Assembly (NCBI GenBank): GCA_036250195.1
Contig: JAVHZZ010000011.1
Span: 63,674,101 to 63,738,100, forward strand
Source: Mixophyes australis
Lineage: Eukaryota > Chordata > Amphibia > Anura > Limnodynastidae
Direction of reading: 5' to 3'
DNA length: 64,000 bases
The translations under genes and the position numbers were made by a program. Positions 33,346-45,624 of this stretch are shown here, one piece after another. The stretch's first letter is position 1. Every line of letters begins with the position of its first letter. Below the pieces are notes generated by a model that did not search any database, had not been told where the DNA came from, and was given only the letters and a program-made list of their open reading frames with translations.

Positions 33346-33870
33346 TGTCACACGGCGGACCTTTGGTTTCTACAACCATGGTCCGACACACTTACCTGCC
33401 TCCCGCTGACCTCCGTGCTCCAGCCATCGGCGTCCTGTTTTCGGGTCTGTGCATGCGCGGATTCGATCTTCTATGCCCTCTGCATGTTTCCTATTGGACA
33501 ACCAATCTCGGCTCCAAACTTTAAAAGGCACTTCCCCCTACAGCTCAGTGCCTGTTGATCGTGTTACCTGCCTGGTATCAGACGTGGCTCCATTGCTTCC
33601 TGTGCATTCCATTGGTCGTCAGAGCTCTCGCTCCACCTCTCCACTGTACCGCTGTCTACAAGAGCTTACGCTCCATCTGATCTCACTGTACCATTGTCTA
33701 CAAGAGCTTGCGCTCCATCTCATCGCGCTATACCGCTGGCTACAAGAGCTTACGCTCCATCTCATCCCGCTATACCGCTGGCTACAAGAGCTTACGCTCC
33801 ATCTCATCCCACTATACCGCTGGCAACAAAAGCGTACGCACCATCTCATCCCGCTATACCGCTGGCTACA
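33346..33870 (+). mobile_element. LTR-like insertion with promoter (right edge uncertain)
   Basis: Begins TGTCACACGGCGG inside the repeat block above. It has GGACAACCAATC (CCAAT box) and TTTAAAAGG near 33520, then a 42-bp tandem array. By start sequence and layout it resembles the gypsy-type LTRs elsewhere in the window. I find no terminal CA with matching duplication, so it may be truncated. Confidence 0.45.
33646..33868. repeat. 42-bp minisatellite, about 5.3 copies
   Basis: The unit TACCGCTGGCTACAAGAGCT plus 22 more bases repeats at 42-bp intervals from 33646. Because 42 is a multiple of three, all copies keep frame, producing open frames with a 14-residue repeat on both strands. I treat these as artefacts of the array. 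Confidence 0.9.
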
Positions 33871-34878
33871 AGATGCTGATTTTTCCCCCCTTTGTCTCCC
33901 CTCTTTCATACTGTACCCTTTATGCTGTTTTTTCTCAACCTTGTCTCCCCTCTTTCATGCTGTGCCGTTTTTGCAGTTTTTTCTTCCTTTGGTCTCCCCT
34001 CTTTCATGATGCACCCTTCATGCTGTTTTTTCTCCCCTTCACTTGCCGTTGAATTGCCTTCTTTCTTCTTTTCTGTTTTCTTTTCGTTCCCTTCTTCTCT
34101 TCTGTGTTGTTCACGGCTCCTCTCTGTGCGCGCCTCACTGCAAATGTCGGGTGTGATGATGTCACATCCGGCATTCAGTGCGCAGGGAAAAGGGCATGGG
34201 AGGGCAGGGGGGCGTCGGTCCATCAGAGACATTTTTTTTTACTTTATTTTTCTAGGCAGAGAAGCAGGGGATCGCAGGTGGGGGGAGCGCCTGTCAGGCT
34301 TGGCGCCCCTCACGCCATGCTTACCCCGCTTACCGTGTTCCTCCGGCCCTGCTTGTCTGCATTGTTTATTAGCTTTTGTGGTTTAAATTTGCACTTTATT
34401 TCTTCACACTTCATATAAGCCAAATTTTACTATATTGCATTTTTTAATAAAATTAAAAGAATTTCAACAATATTCACTGTGACATCTGAGTGGAAAAAGA
34501 AGCTTTTCAAAAGACAAACAATTTGTGTTTTAGCACATACATACATACATACATGGCAGAGCTGTGTAAAATAGACAATAGTCACTAACTAAAGGCACTG
34601 ACAGACATTTTTCTCTCACGGAAGCAGGAAGAATCAGTGTAAAATTAGATAAGTGGTACTTTTACAGCGTTTTGGTCATGTGATAATGACTACTGTGGCT
34701 ATTTCTATTTAACTTTACTGTGATCGGTCTTATTTTGGAAAGACCATTTTTTATTCTCAGATTGCATCCAAATCAGGCCCAACTCGCAAGTTGTTAGTCT
34801 GAAATGAAGAAATTCGTATGAATTTCAAGTTCGGACAAATTCATCTGGCTGGAGGTTTTGTTGCAGTTCAAGTGTATC

Positions 34879-35202
34879 CAGTGGCGGATCCGGGGGGGGG
34901 GGGGGGGGGGGGCGATCGGAGCGATCGCCCCCCCTCACAGGGGCTTGCTGCCGGCGGCTGCACACTATGTGCAAGTCCGTTAGGCAGTGACAGGCAGGGA
35001 CAGTGTGCTGCCCGGCTGCTCTGATTGTGTTTTAAACACAATCAGAGCGGCCGGGCAGCACACTGTCCCTACCTGTCACTGCTGAACGGATCTGCACATA
35101 GTATGCAGCCGCCGGCAGCCTCAGATGTAAAAAAGGGGGTGGGGCCTAAATCGCCCCCCCCTAAATCGCCCCGGGTAGAAGAATTCTCTAGATCCGCCCC
35201 TG
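34879..35202. mobile_element. hAT-type MITE with internal palindrome
   Basis: 324 bp. Ends are CAGTGGCGGATC and GATCCGCCCCTG; a perfect 8-bp duplication AGTGTATC flanks it (34871-34878, 35203-35210). The inside is a long inverted repeat centred near 35036 (arms about 34946-35030 and 35040-35127, with ATTGTGTTTTAAACACAAT at the centre). A poly-G run follows the left end. No coding capacity; it would need a hAT transposase in trans. Confidence 0.9.
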
Positions 35203-35210
35203 AGTGTATC

Positions 35211-36395
35211 CTACGTGTTTTACCTTACTTTTCCGTCCTATATTTTTGTTAGCTTCCACATTCTCTGCTACATGTAAACCTTTTCTTTTGGAAAATTAGA
35301 AAATAAAGCACAGAGAAAAATATTGAAAGAAGATAATTGTACTTACAGCAATCCTCTGAGCAAGCTGAAAAATAAATATTTTTTTGATATTTGATTATAA
35401 ACACATTAACAGTTACAATTGGTTGAAATGTAATACTACATTTGTGGATCAAAATATAGGTAAATACTGACACACAGTTTATTCTAATGATGTTGATTGG
35501 AACTACTTAGACGAAGGAAGACCTAATAAATTTCTTTCCAGCAATCAAAACAATTGAGCATTGGAGAAAATAATTCCCCCAACTGTCCTATTTTTACACT
35601 ACATACCTAATTACGTTGCCAGAAAGTGGTTTGGTCTCACAATTTTGGGGTACATTTTTAGTGCAATGCCAACAATATAATTTTTGGGGAAATTTATTTA
35701 AGTGAAAAGAATTATTATAGCGCTCCTTCTCTTAATGCAGCTTAATAAATTCCAAGACAAACATACACCAGTTATAAATACTATTGCTAAAAAAGAATTA
35801 TGTGGAAAATATATTTCAGCGCTAGACAGTTCTTTCTGGGGAACTTTAGTGAGATACTGAACCAGTTATATGGCCAAGAAATAAAGGTCATATTTTCTTT
35901 TTTTTCTGTTATCCAAGGGAAATCCTGATGAGTCAAATGAGACTGTCTGACTAGTATTCCCTAAACTAATATTATAGATAAGTATTACACTGGCTTTTTT
36001 TAGCTAAAACATCAAAAATGCCTACAACAATTAGTAAAACGCATGTCAATAACAATGGCACCTGTCATGTTGTTTAACTAGCGCTAAAAAAATTCAAGAA
36101 AACATCCGGCGGGTATGTGGCCTAACCACTTTTTTTTGCAGTATTAGGAATAGCTTCTTCTAACTATGGGAGACAAGTTCACTTCTTGGGCCTCCTAACA
36201 TATCCCAGAAAGTATATTTGCCAAGCTTATTGTAAACTGGTACAGAGTGAACAGACACAGCAAACCCACTCAGCTGGAAAGGTACAAGCATGACTCACAT
36301 CCATTTGGTGAGTAAACCAGCTGGTTTAACCTTTTCCACTTAAAGACCTACAAATTACAAGTTCTTTAGAAATATTTAGTTATTATAACATACAG
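35211..36395. other. Unassigned AT-rich stretch
   Basis: No gene seen. Confidence 0.45.
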
Positions 36396-36403
36396 CATAG
36401 CAG

Positions 36404-36733
36404 CAGTGCCGGATTAAGGGAATGGAGGCCCCTGGGCTAAGGGGGCCTCCATTCCCCCGTGAAGGCCCCCCCCCCCCCCTGACCCGAGCAGCTACCTCCT
36501 CCTCTGGCGCGCTGTACGCTCGTTACTGAGGAGATCTCGTGAGAGTGAGACTCACGAGATCTCCTCAGTAAGGAGACTACAGCTCGCCGGGGAAGGACCG
36601 CAGTGAAAGTGCTCAGCAGCACTGGTCGCGCCAGGGGCGGCCCCACCCCCGACCGATCAATACTGCTGCTGAGCACTTTCAAGGGCCCCCTGGATGCCAT
36701 AGGCCAGTTAGCCCTATGGTTAATCCGGCCCTG
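36404..36733. mobile_element. hAT-type MITE
   Basis: 330 bp with ends CAGTGCCGGATTAA and TTAATCCGGCCCTG and a perfect 8-bp duplication CATAGCAG (36396-36403, 36734-36741). Inside is a 14-bp stem hairpin GAGATCTCGTGAG/CTCACGAGATCTC near 36528-36562. No coding capacity. The termini differ from the MITE at 34879, so it is a separate family. Confidence 0.92.
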
Positions 36734-37155
36734 CATAGCAGACTCGTTTGAGAACAAAATAGTTTTCCACATTTTACCTAAATCAATAAATTCTTCCAAT
36801 GCAATTTTCATAGCTTGTATCAATTCAATTCTTATTTTCCTCACGAGAAGCCAGTGGGCATTCATTCCTGCAAGGAGAAAAAAAATACAGCAGTACTATG
36901 TCTGCCTAGTGTAGTTCCAGAACAAAACTGTTAATATGATCAATCACTTTTATAGGGAATTAAAACATAAATGAGCTTATGGAGATTACTGCATACATGT
37001 GAAATAGAGAGGGGAAATTAGATAAAAAATGTAACCACTTGGGGCACCAGGGTATAAATGTCTGCCATGACATACTGGGCCTTCACCACCTGGATGTATA
37101 GTTTCATCTTGGTATAATTAGAGCAGTGCTTACAATGGTGAACCACCTGCACAAG

Positions 37156-37245
37156 AACTGGCCTGTCACTGACTGACTCTAGCCTGTCACTGACTGACTC
37201 TAGCCTGTCACTGACTGACTCTAGCCTGTCACTGACTGCCGCTGG
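37156..37245. repeat. 21-bp minisatellite, about 4 copies
   Basis: CTAGCCTGTCACTGACTGACT repeats about four times. A minus open frame with a 7-residue repeat results from it. Confidence 0.9.
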
Positions 37246-37389
37246 TTCATGTGTAACAGTTAGGAATCTATAAGTTGCCTTCAATAGCTACACAACTTGG
37301 CAGGTGCAAATAACGGATTTTGGAAGGAGGGGTGATTTCCAATTGTGGAATCATGTGATAAACACAGGTATTGCCATGGATGACACCCT

Positions 37390-38692
37390 TACAGATTATT
37401 CTAATAATACACCATTTCTTTCAGAAAATTGTTGACATTAAAATATGGTATCCACATATGTATTTCTTTGATGTGCAGTGGAATAATACACAAAAAGCAG
37501 AAAGATATACTAATTTGTAGCTTATTCCACTTTGAAAGCACTTCACTTTGTAACTGAACTCATCTGTGGTGATTATCAGGTGCCTGCAATATAAAAATCA
37601 CTCATTAAATGAGCTTGTGTGTACTGCAGTCAGCATGGAGACATGAAAGAAAGTCTGAGGAGGTTATACAGAAGATTGTAGCCAAGCGTGGACAATATCA
37701 AGGATACAAATCAAATCTCCAAACACCTTAATGATCACTTTTTTACTATACGTAAAGTAATTAGAAAGTTTAAAGCCCATGACACTGTAGCCGCCCTCCC
37801 TGGAAAGAGAGAACTTGATAGAAGGTTGCAGCACAGGATTGTTGAAATGATGGAGAAACCATCTGTTGCCAACTCACTGAAATAGGATTATATGGTATTA
37901 GGCTCAGTAGGACCCCACTACTGAGATAGTGAGATATATGAAAGCCTGACTGACGTTTGCTAAAACACACCTGACCCAGTCAAATTCCTTCTGGAAGAAT
38001 GTCCTGAGGACAAATGAAACCAAATTAGAGCTTTTTGGTAAAGCACATCATCACTATGTTCAGTGATGTTTTGGGGCTGCAGTGCTTCATCTGACACTGG
38101 GACTTTTGAATGTGTGCATGGCATCATGAAATATGGAGATTATAAGGCTATTTTGGAACAATGTTGAACCCAGTGTCAGAAACCTGGTTCTCCATCAAAG
38201 GTCATGGGTATTCTAGCAGGACAAACACACTTTGAAGAAGAATGGTTTCAAGACAAGACGTTGGACTGTTCTGAAGTGGCCAGCAATGAGTCCCGATTTA
38301 AATCCCATGGACTACCTGTTGAGAGCTTTGTAAACAGCAGTTGTTAGAAGGCACCCGTCAAATGTGGGAGAACTGAAGCAGTTTGTATAAGAAGAGTGGA
38401 GTGACCTGCCAGCAGAGATGTACAGAAAGGTCATCCATGGCTATAGGAAGCTGTTGGTTGTAGTTATTTTGAACAAAGGCTGTGCTACCAAATATTAAGT
38501 CTGCTGTGTCAATAATTTTGTCAATATCATTCTTTATATTTTCTGATTTTAAATTCTGATTTATAGTATTAAATTCAAAATAAAAAACAGGTTCTTTTTA
38601 TCAATAATGTTGTTAATTTGACCTTATTTTTAAAGGAATGTGTGAATTATTTGAAAAAGAGCAAGGGTGCCAATATTTTTGCCCATGACTGT
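37390..38692 (+). pseudogene. Tc1-like DNA transposon with decayed transposase
   Basis: A degraded Tc1/mariner-superfamily element. Transposase traces on the plus strand: an N-terminal helix-turn-helix part near 37690-37880, NVLRTNETKLELFGKA-like sequence near 38000-38050, and WPAMSPDLNPMDYLLRAL near 38277-38335, which carries the PDLNP motif of the catalytic region with Asp in place of the usual Glu. The right terminal repeat reads GGGTGCCAATATTTTTGCCC to ATGACTGTA, ending 38692. I could not identify the left terminal repeat, so the start is approximate. Many stops and frameshifts. Confidence 0.78.
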
Positions 38693-39373
38693 ATGTGTGT
38701 GTATATACTTTTATTCTTATATTTGTGGGGACATTGACCTGTTTACACACCAACATTGTGAGGACCTCAGCCATAGTGGGAATACAAAATGAAGTCCCCA
38801 TCAAACTGACTATGTTAGTTAGGATGCGTTTTGTCACGGAACCCGAGAATATTTAGTGGATCCCTTGTATCTGCCAGATGATATTGCTCATTCAGGGGTG
38901 CGGAGTCTAACGAGTAGGTGGTGTTCGCCAGGGACCCTCGCAAGAGGGTATGGACTTAGCTGCCCCTGTCCTGCAGGTCGCTGTCCCCTGGATGAGTGCT
39001 GGGCAAAGTGGTAGGCGGAGCCAGACGCGGAGGAGAGGTGATGGTAGCTCAATAGTAGTATAATTTTATATAAAATAAGAAAGACCAATTTGGTGTGAGA
39101 ACATTTCCTTTGTGTGTGCCTGTGGTCCAGTGTAGGGTGGGCAGAAGGTTCCTTGGTTTCTCTCTGGTGTTGCTAACTCCAGAACACAACCCCATGAAGA
39201 GCCTTCAGTACTCAGACCAAGGTGGAGGCACTTCACAAATCTGAACAGAAGACAAAGAGTCCATTTGCAGATAGGACACAAAGATTAGTACACACACCCT
39301 AGCCAAGAAAAGGGGGTGTTACATACATAACAGACTGTTACAGCTTCCTCCTGCAGAAAGAAGGGTAGGAACA

Positions 39374-40490
39374 GTGGGGTATGACACAGCTCATTGGTGG
39401 CATTCCAATTATAGGATGGAGAACAGTGGAGATGAGTATGCCCCTTACAGTTCAGAGGAGAGTGGTTCAGACACCAGCAACAGCAGAGGTGATCTACCAT
39501 TGTGGGGTAGTGGAGCAAAAAGAAAGAACACAAAGAAGTGTTCTTCATACAATGATTCTCTACTAGATGGCAGCTGTGTTTTATACACAGAAGGCTGAAA
39601 TTCTAAAGCAGTATCCATCCAAACACTCTCCAAAATAACTGATGAATCCACAGCATATAACAAAAAGCAGTACTGCCTGTACTGTGAGAAATCTGTCACC
39701 GTAATGAGACTGAAGTTGCCTGGGCTCTTACATCTCCCAATCACTCGAATGAAAAACGCATGCAATTTGAACATCTTCAGAATAGAGGTACCTTTGCACA
39801 CAACTCTAGAGTATCAAGGACAGAATGCGGTGTTCCGATTCCCTGCAAACAACCAGAAAAAGACGTAGCACTTGAAGGTTTCACGTACTGTGCTACTAGC
39901 CAAGCCTTGTTTGCAAAAATAGACCTGTGGTGACACATGAAGAAATGTAAGCTAAACCAAAAGTGTGACAAAACTAGTCCTGTCTCTGTGCACCTTTACA
40001 ACATAGGCTTTTGTAAGCTTTTAAACAACATGACCCAAGATGAAATATTATTCACAATTAAAAATGACAATTGCATCATGCAGATGGAGCAGCATCACTA
40101 AGAGATGCACTTGTATCTCAATGAGAAACAGCAGGCATACCACAACAATTTATCCACAAAGCCTTCGCTTAAAAACTGGGCATTGCTTGCAATGGTCACC
40201 CTGACACAGGTGATCTGATTCATTCAAAGAAGGGAATGTTTCCAAGATTCTATCAACTACCTTCTCCTCGACAGATAATTCAGATGTCCACAAAGAAGAA
40301 GCTCTGATATAGAAATTTGGGGAAAATGAGGGAATAAAAGTTGCTGACACCAGCAATGCAAAGTGCAATGGAACTACTTGCAGAGAAATACGAACAATGG
40401 GGAGTGGCTGCTGAAAACGTCTATATGTTTGCCAGACTAGCTGCGTTGCCACATTTCAGAGGTTCCAATTGCATATGCCTCTTTGCCTGA
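39374..40490 (+). pseudogene. Tyrosine-recombinase-like gene remnant, copy 2
   Basis: Same family as 1391-3745. The acidic N-terminus is readable from about 39420 (SGDEYAPYSSEESGSDTSNS), followed by QYCLYCEKSVTVMRLKLPGL near 39665, in the place of the family's zinc-finger start. Near 40030-40190 it matches copy 1 at the DNA level (ATTCACAATTAAAAATGACA; CTTAAAAACTGG). Near 40350-40470 the ENVYMFARLAALPHFRGSNC block reappears. The recombinase-like C-terminal half is absent. Stops and frameshifts occur throughout. The two copies share about 0.5 kb of alignable sequence. Confidence 0.6.
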
Positions 40491-40577
40491 AATCTGTGAT
40501 TTCTCTTGTGTTAACCCCTTGATAAATCAAGAGAGGAGTTGTGATAGCCATTTTGGGCAATATTAACCATAGTCCTT

Positions 40578-40720
40578 TTGTGTTTGTCTGTGTGTGTGTG
40601 TGTTAGGGAATTTCGACTGTTAGCTCCAATGGGGCAGGGATTGATGTGAATGACAAATCTTTTCTGTACAATGCTGCGGAAATGGTGGCACTATATAAAT
40701 AAATGATGAGGATGATGATA
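40578..40720 (+). mobile_element. SINE-like dispersed repeat, copy S2 (3' part)
   Basis: GTTAGGGAATTTCGACTGTTAG to CACTATATAAATAAATGATGAGGATGATGAT is the 3' part of the repeat also found at 6429-6766 and 63059-63336, with a (TG)n run at its left edge. The 5' half is missing. Confidence 0.8.
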
Positions 40721-41990
40721 GACCCCATGGTCTTTAAGCTGTTTGGGGCTGTGGAGTGGATGTTCATAAATTACATCCATTGTGTCCCTGTTAACTTTCT
40801 TGTCCAGTTTGCTTGGGGCTACAAGAGAGAGGCACATAGCGGCCATTTTGTGTGGAGTGTGTGATGCAGGGGAACCAATGGAGGATAGGGAAACAGAAAC
40901 AGAAAACAAGGAAAAGAAGGGTAGAGAAATTAGAAATGTTAGAATGTTAGAGTTATGTTTTGGGCTGAGAAACATGTATTGCGTCAAAATGAAAATACAT
41001 TTGAAAGTATCTAGTGTGAAATATAGTCTCATTCTTGCTATATATTTAATGAATCGTCCCCTCATTTAGCCTAAAAACTACAATTAAATAAATTATTTAT
41101 GGATCTACATCAGATTGGTAGTCTTAGCAGCATTTGTGCACCAAGTATAAATTTGGACACTGCTTCTTGGCTTGGGATGGTTGTTCCAGGCACCTATAAA
41201 CCAACTTTCTATCCCTCTAAACACACCATGGTTTGTTCTACATTATGACTATCTTTTAGAGAATAGGTGCACAATTATAGAACATCAAAGTACAAAATTC
41301 AATCCCTACCATCAAATTCCTTTCCTTTCAGATTATCAAGAACCAAAGTCTTCAGTTTTGCAACACTTCTTACATCTAAGAGAAATAAACAATACATGTC
41401 AAAAGCACTACTCATTATTTTGGAGTTACAATACTAAAAGGTCAAACAGTCAGTTTATTGTTTTGTTTTACTTCAGTACATATGTTTGTTTATAACATAT
41501 AAATATGCTCTTTTTGAACACATCTCCACTGCAAAAAAAAAAAGGACCAACATGCACCATAATTATTGAGAAACATTAATCAAGTTTCGAATCCACAGCC
41601 CCACAGCCAGCCTATAATCACACAAAGGAACCTGCTGTCATGGGTTATTGGATCAGAGGAGAGTGCAAACCTATATCCAGGTCAAGACAAAAAACGCTAG
41701 TGGACTGTCTAAGTGCCAATGCCTGTTGTGATAAAGTACGGCAAACATTGCACTGCTGAATCAATCTTGCTATTTATTTGGGAAGTGTCATGATAGCATA
41801 AACAGCAATTTTCATCATAACTTCTCCCGCAACCCTACGTCTGGCTAAACAGTAGTTTCATCACTATTAACTGGCCACTAACTGGCATCAGTGGCCCCAC
41901 CCACAAATTCAAACAGTGTTTTTATCCTCCTCTCTAGCACTATAAATGAATCACAACACAACAAACCAATTACTATACCCATTTGGTACA
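40721..41990. other. Unassigned stretch
   Basis: No gene seen. A 12-base A run lies near 41533. Confidence 0.4.

Positions 41991-41991
<1 letters not shown>

Positions 41992-42025
<34 letters not shown>
41992..42025. repeat. (TG)n microsatellite
   Basis: An uninterrupted TG run of about 34 bases. Confidence 0.95.
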
Positions 42026-42028
<3 letters not shown>

Positions 42029-42079
42029 AGAAGGGAATTTAACCCTGTGTGCAGCCTGCTCCTGCAGACTAGCTGGGGT

Positions 42080-44573
42080 TTTACCTGTTTCCCTATACTA
42101 CTACTTTGGGTAGATGTGTCTCCCAGTCCTGGGAGTGCATAACTATGTCATCTAAGTATGCAGGTGCATGCTCCTGGTGTGATTTTAAGAGCCGATTCAT
42201 GGATCTTTGGAAGGTGGCAGGAGCCCCATGTAGCCCAAAGGGCAGTACTTTGTACAGGAATAACCCATCTGGGATTGAAAAGGCTGTCTTAGCCTTAGAA
42301 GATGGTGTTAGGGGAATCTGCCAGTAGCCTTTGGTTAGATCTAACGTGGTGAGGTACCAACTATTGGCCAAGGTATCCACTAGTTCATCAATTCTGGGCA
42401 TCGGGTAAGTGTCAAAACGGAAAACCTCCTTTAATTTTCTAAAATCATTACAAAGAAGAACCCCAATGTGGCTTGTGGCTCTTCCCTATCATGCCATGGT
42501 TTCAGCAAGTTGACATGATATGTCTGAATGGGTTTTCTCCTGCCTTACTGCCTGACTTTATAATTAACAGGCCCACAACCTCAATTACTTCATATGGCCC
42601 CTGCCAATCTGTGAAGAGCTTACTCTCTTGTGTGGGTACCAGGACAAGAACTTTGTCACCTGGTTGGAAAGCCCTAACTACAGCTGACTTATTGTAGTTC
42701 TTTTTTTGTCTCGCCTGTGCCTCATGCATATGTTGTTGTATTAACAGTGTGATCTTCCCCAACCTGTCATACAATTGGGACACAAATTGGATCACATTGG
42801 GTTCTTTATGACTCTGTTGTTTCCAGCCCTCCTTGAGAACATCCAAAATGCCCCTTGGCTACCTGCCATACAACAATTTGAAGGGGCTGAACCCTGTAGA
42901 TGCTTGAGGTACCTACCTCACTGCAAACATTAAATAAGGTAATAACACATCCCAGTCCCATTTTTTTGCCACTGCATCTCTCACCATGTGTTTGACTGTC
43001 CTATTAAAACGTTTCTCTAACCCGTCAGTCTGTGGGTGATATACTGATGTGTCTAACATTTCTACACTTAACCATCACAACACTTTCTTTAGACAGGACA
43101 TAAAGAGAGTTCCTAATAAGTCAAGATTTCTTTGGGGATACCCAACCTGGTACAGAAGGAGTACTTTTGCTATTGTACTGGACTTTATATTGCGTAAAGG
43201 TATAGCCTCGGGATACCTGGTTGCATAGTCCATTATGACCAGTACAAACTGATGGCCATGAGCTCATTTCTCTAATGGGCCTACCAAATCCATACCAATA
43301 TGCTCAAATGGGGTCTGCACAACAGGGATGGGAACTAGCAGGGCCCGGTAATCTGGCTTCGGACATGTTCTCTGACATACTGGACATGTCCAGCAAAACC
43401 TTTCTATTGCCTCGTATACTCCCGGCCAATTGAACCAGAGCAATATACGCGCCCGTGTTTTATCTTCCCCCAAGTATCCCCTACATAGATGTGTATGCAC
43501 AGCTTTGAGAAGAAGTGGTGTATGTTTGTGGCACTAACAATTGCTCTACAGTTCTACCTTGTACATTAGCAACTTTATATAACAGATCATTCTTTACTAT
43601 ATAATTCTTTACCATCTGCAGGCTTGTCAGCCTTCTCTACCCCATTTATTTCAACTACATTCTCGTAGACATTAGCTAAGGCAACATTTCCAAGTTGGTC
43701 TCGGCCAAAGTCTCTTAATGGAAATAGGTTAGACAATCCTGCCCAGTCTGAGTTCTCATTGGGAGGCGTGGCTACTTCACCCGAGGTCTTGCCAACAAAC
43801 GATGCCAGGAACCAGTTCTGCGTTGGCACTTGTGCAGCTTTCCTTTGTCTATGCTCTAACCTCTTAGGAGGTGTATTTTTCTCTGAACTTTCCGGTTCAG
43901 TTTTCGTGGTAGATCATGGCACTTTCCGTTTTCTGTTCCCTCAAGCTCCTCCGTCAAGGCTGGACTTTCGGACGGTGCTTCAATTGCCAATGTGTCTGGC
44001 TGGATTCGCTCCTGGATGATCTGCTTGAACAGCGGAAAGTCTCTGCCTAGGATTAAGGGTATGGCATTTTTGGGACAACTGCCACTATTACCGTGACTGT
44101 CTGTCCGCTTATGGCCAGAGGCAAAAGAGTCCTGTCATATTCATCATCTGTCTCGTGGACACAGAGTACCTTTACCTTGGGCAATTTGTGAGCCAGTTTT
44201 TCTGGTATTATGGAGCTGGAAGCCAAAGATAGTTCACTACCTGAATCTACCAGAGTAAGCACCAGATGGTGATTCACAAACATCACCATGCGGAACAAAC
44301 AGGACTTCCTGGTAACTGGACTCGTAGTGCAGCAGCTCCGATAGGTTGGTTGTGTGCATGCTAAGGAACAATCCATAGGGTCTACTAATGTTGGGCATTG
44401 TGTCTGAAAATGTCCAGGCTCTTTGTACTCAAAGCAGATTGGTCCTGATGTAGTTTTGGCTGCCTTTTTTTCAGACAATATTTCCTCATCAATGTTCGTT
44501 CCACATTTCCACCTACCAGGTTTTGGCCAAGGCACAAACTTTGAAGTGGAGGTTTGGGCATATACTGCAAGGC
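42080..44573 (-). pseudogene. Gmr1-like Ty3 element: zinc knuckle, protease, integrase, RT in that order
   Basis: Minus-strand polyprotein remnants, reading right to left. A nucleocapsid block CFEYKEPGHFQTQC at about 44440 has lost its second Cys. The protease is LTLVDSGSELSLASSSI near 44240. The integrase zinc domain is HTHLCRGYLGEDKTRAR to CWTCPVCQRTC (43500-43370). The integrase core runs from GMDLVGPLEK near 43280 to VYHPQTDGLEKRFNRTVKHM near 43020. The integrase C-terminus is QPGDKVLVLVP near 42660. RT blocks are LDLTKGYWQIPL near 42345 and YLDDIV near 42145. Integrase lies upstream of RT, the arrangement known for the Gmr1 group and unlike ordinary Ty3/gypsy. RT ends at about 42080; RNase H and 3' LTR are missing. 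gag and 5' LTR continue at 56124-57112, beyond the ERV. Confidence 0.85.
44560..44573. repeat. 14-bp duplication, left copy
   Basis: ATATACTGCAAGGC here and at 56124-56137 flank everything inserted into the Gmr1-like gag. Between them lie about 330 bp of unassigned AT-rich DNA plus the ERV. The length suits a target duplication made by a LINE-type mechanism. Confidence 0.6.
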
Positions 44574-44782
44574 CATCTAATATAGATAATAAAAATAAGC
44601 TTTAGGTTTTTGGTTAAATGATCATGTTCACTTGTTCCTTTACCTTTTTTACATACAATTACTTTCTTTTCATTTATTATTCCTATATATCAATTTTTAA
44701 CACCTATTTTATTTTTATATTTTTATTTCTTCACTTGTATTTTGAGGTGGTTAGATTGGCGCTTGTTTGTATTATCTTTATT

Positions 44783-45621
44783 TGTCAAAGTCAGTAAATT
44801 GGATAAAGTCATTTCAATTAAAGTCTAGCAAACTTGGTTGTCTTTGTTTGAAAAGATGCGTACGGTACGCATCGACGTACAAGGGCACGCTACGGCGTGA
44901 AAGGGCGTACGCATCCACTACACGTGGCAGCAACAGTAATTGGTCTTTTACCATACATTCGCACTAACACGCATACTTATAAAATAGTACACATTAATGG
45001 TAGTTGCAACACATAGTCAGTTATGTCGAAATATAGTAGTATTTATATGTTATATCAGAGTTACATGCATATTAGTGAAATACACGGAACGGGTTAAAGG
45101 AATAACATCATGAGTGGTATCATAATGAACCTTGTTACATATCCTACTGTTTGGTTCACTCTGCGAGGGAATCGCAGAGTGCATACGCAAGTTATGAATG
45201 ATAGGGAATTATGAACTACTTAAGACTAAGGAATCCTGGCGGGAAGAGCAGAGCATACCCCCTGCAGAGATGACCCCCTCCTTTGGATTCCTTAGGATGA
45301 ACCAGCCAATGATTGACGACCCCTTGGACATTCCTGAGACCCGGACCAATAGATGCAAGCCATACCATCTTCATTGTATTACTGTATTTGATTGTGTATA
45401 TAAGCAGCAGCTTGTGATCCAGAGTGCAGACATCTTGTCCCCAGACTTCAGGATTGAATGACTGCACTGGATCCAGAGCGCCTGCAATAAGTAACGGCTG
45501 TATTTACTATAACTTCGCATGAGCATATTTTTCCACTTATTGCGAATAAATCTTTGTGCTTTGGAAACACAAATCGAGGTTCGACAATCGTTATTGGTTA
45601 GCGACAATACGGACATTAACA
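44783..45621 (+). repeat. ERV 5' LTR
   Basis: TGTCAAAG...CATTAACA. TATATAAG at 45397-45404 and AATAAA at 45545-45550 mark U3/R. It contains the palindrome GATGCGTACGGTACGCATC (44855-44873) and a 10-bp stem CACTCTGCGA/TCGCAGAGTG (45157-45181). The GC-rich palindromic motifs recur in the 3' LTR. Confidence 0.95.
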
Positions 45622-45624
45622 ATT

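Larger units (their letters stand above)
33126..34070. repeat. CTTTCATGCTGTGCC-type tandem repeats, split in two blocks
   Basis: Related units with CTCCCCTCTTTCATGCTGTGCC(C/G)TTCATGC(T/A)GTTTTTTCTCC occur at 33126-33343 and again at 33893-34070. The block between (33346-33870) is unrelated and looks inserted. Open frames across these units are consequences of the repeats, not genes. Confidence 0.75.

Noticed and set aside
36437..36865. 142-codon minus open frame
   Set aside because: It spans a hAT MITE and its hairpin, and the MITE boundaries cut through it.
38832..39340. Possible solo LTR starting TGTCACGGAACCCG
   Set aside because: Start resembles the gypsy LTRs here, but no terminal CA with matching 5-bp duplication was found.
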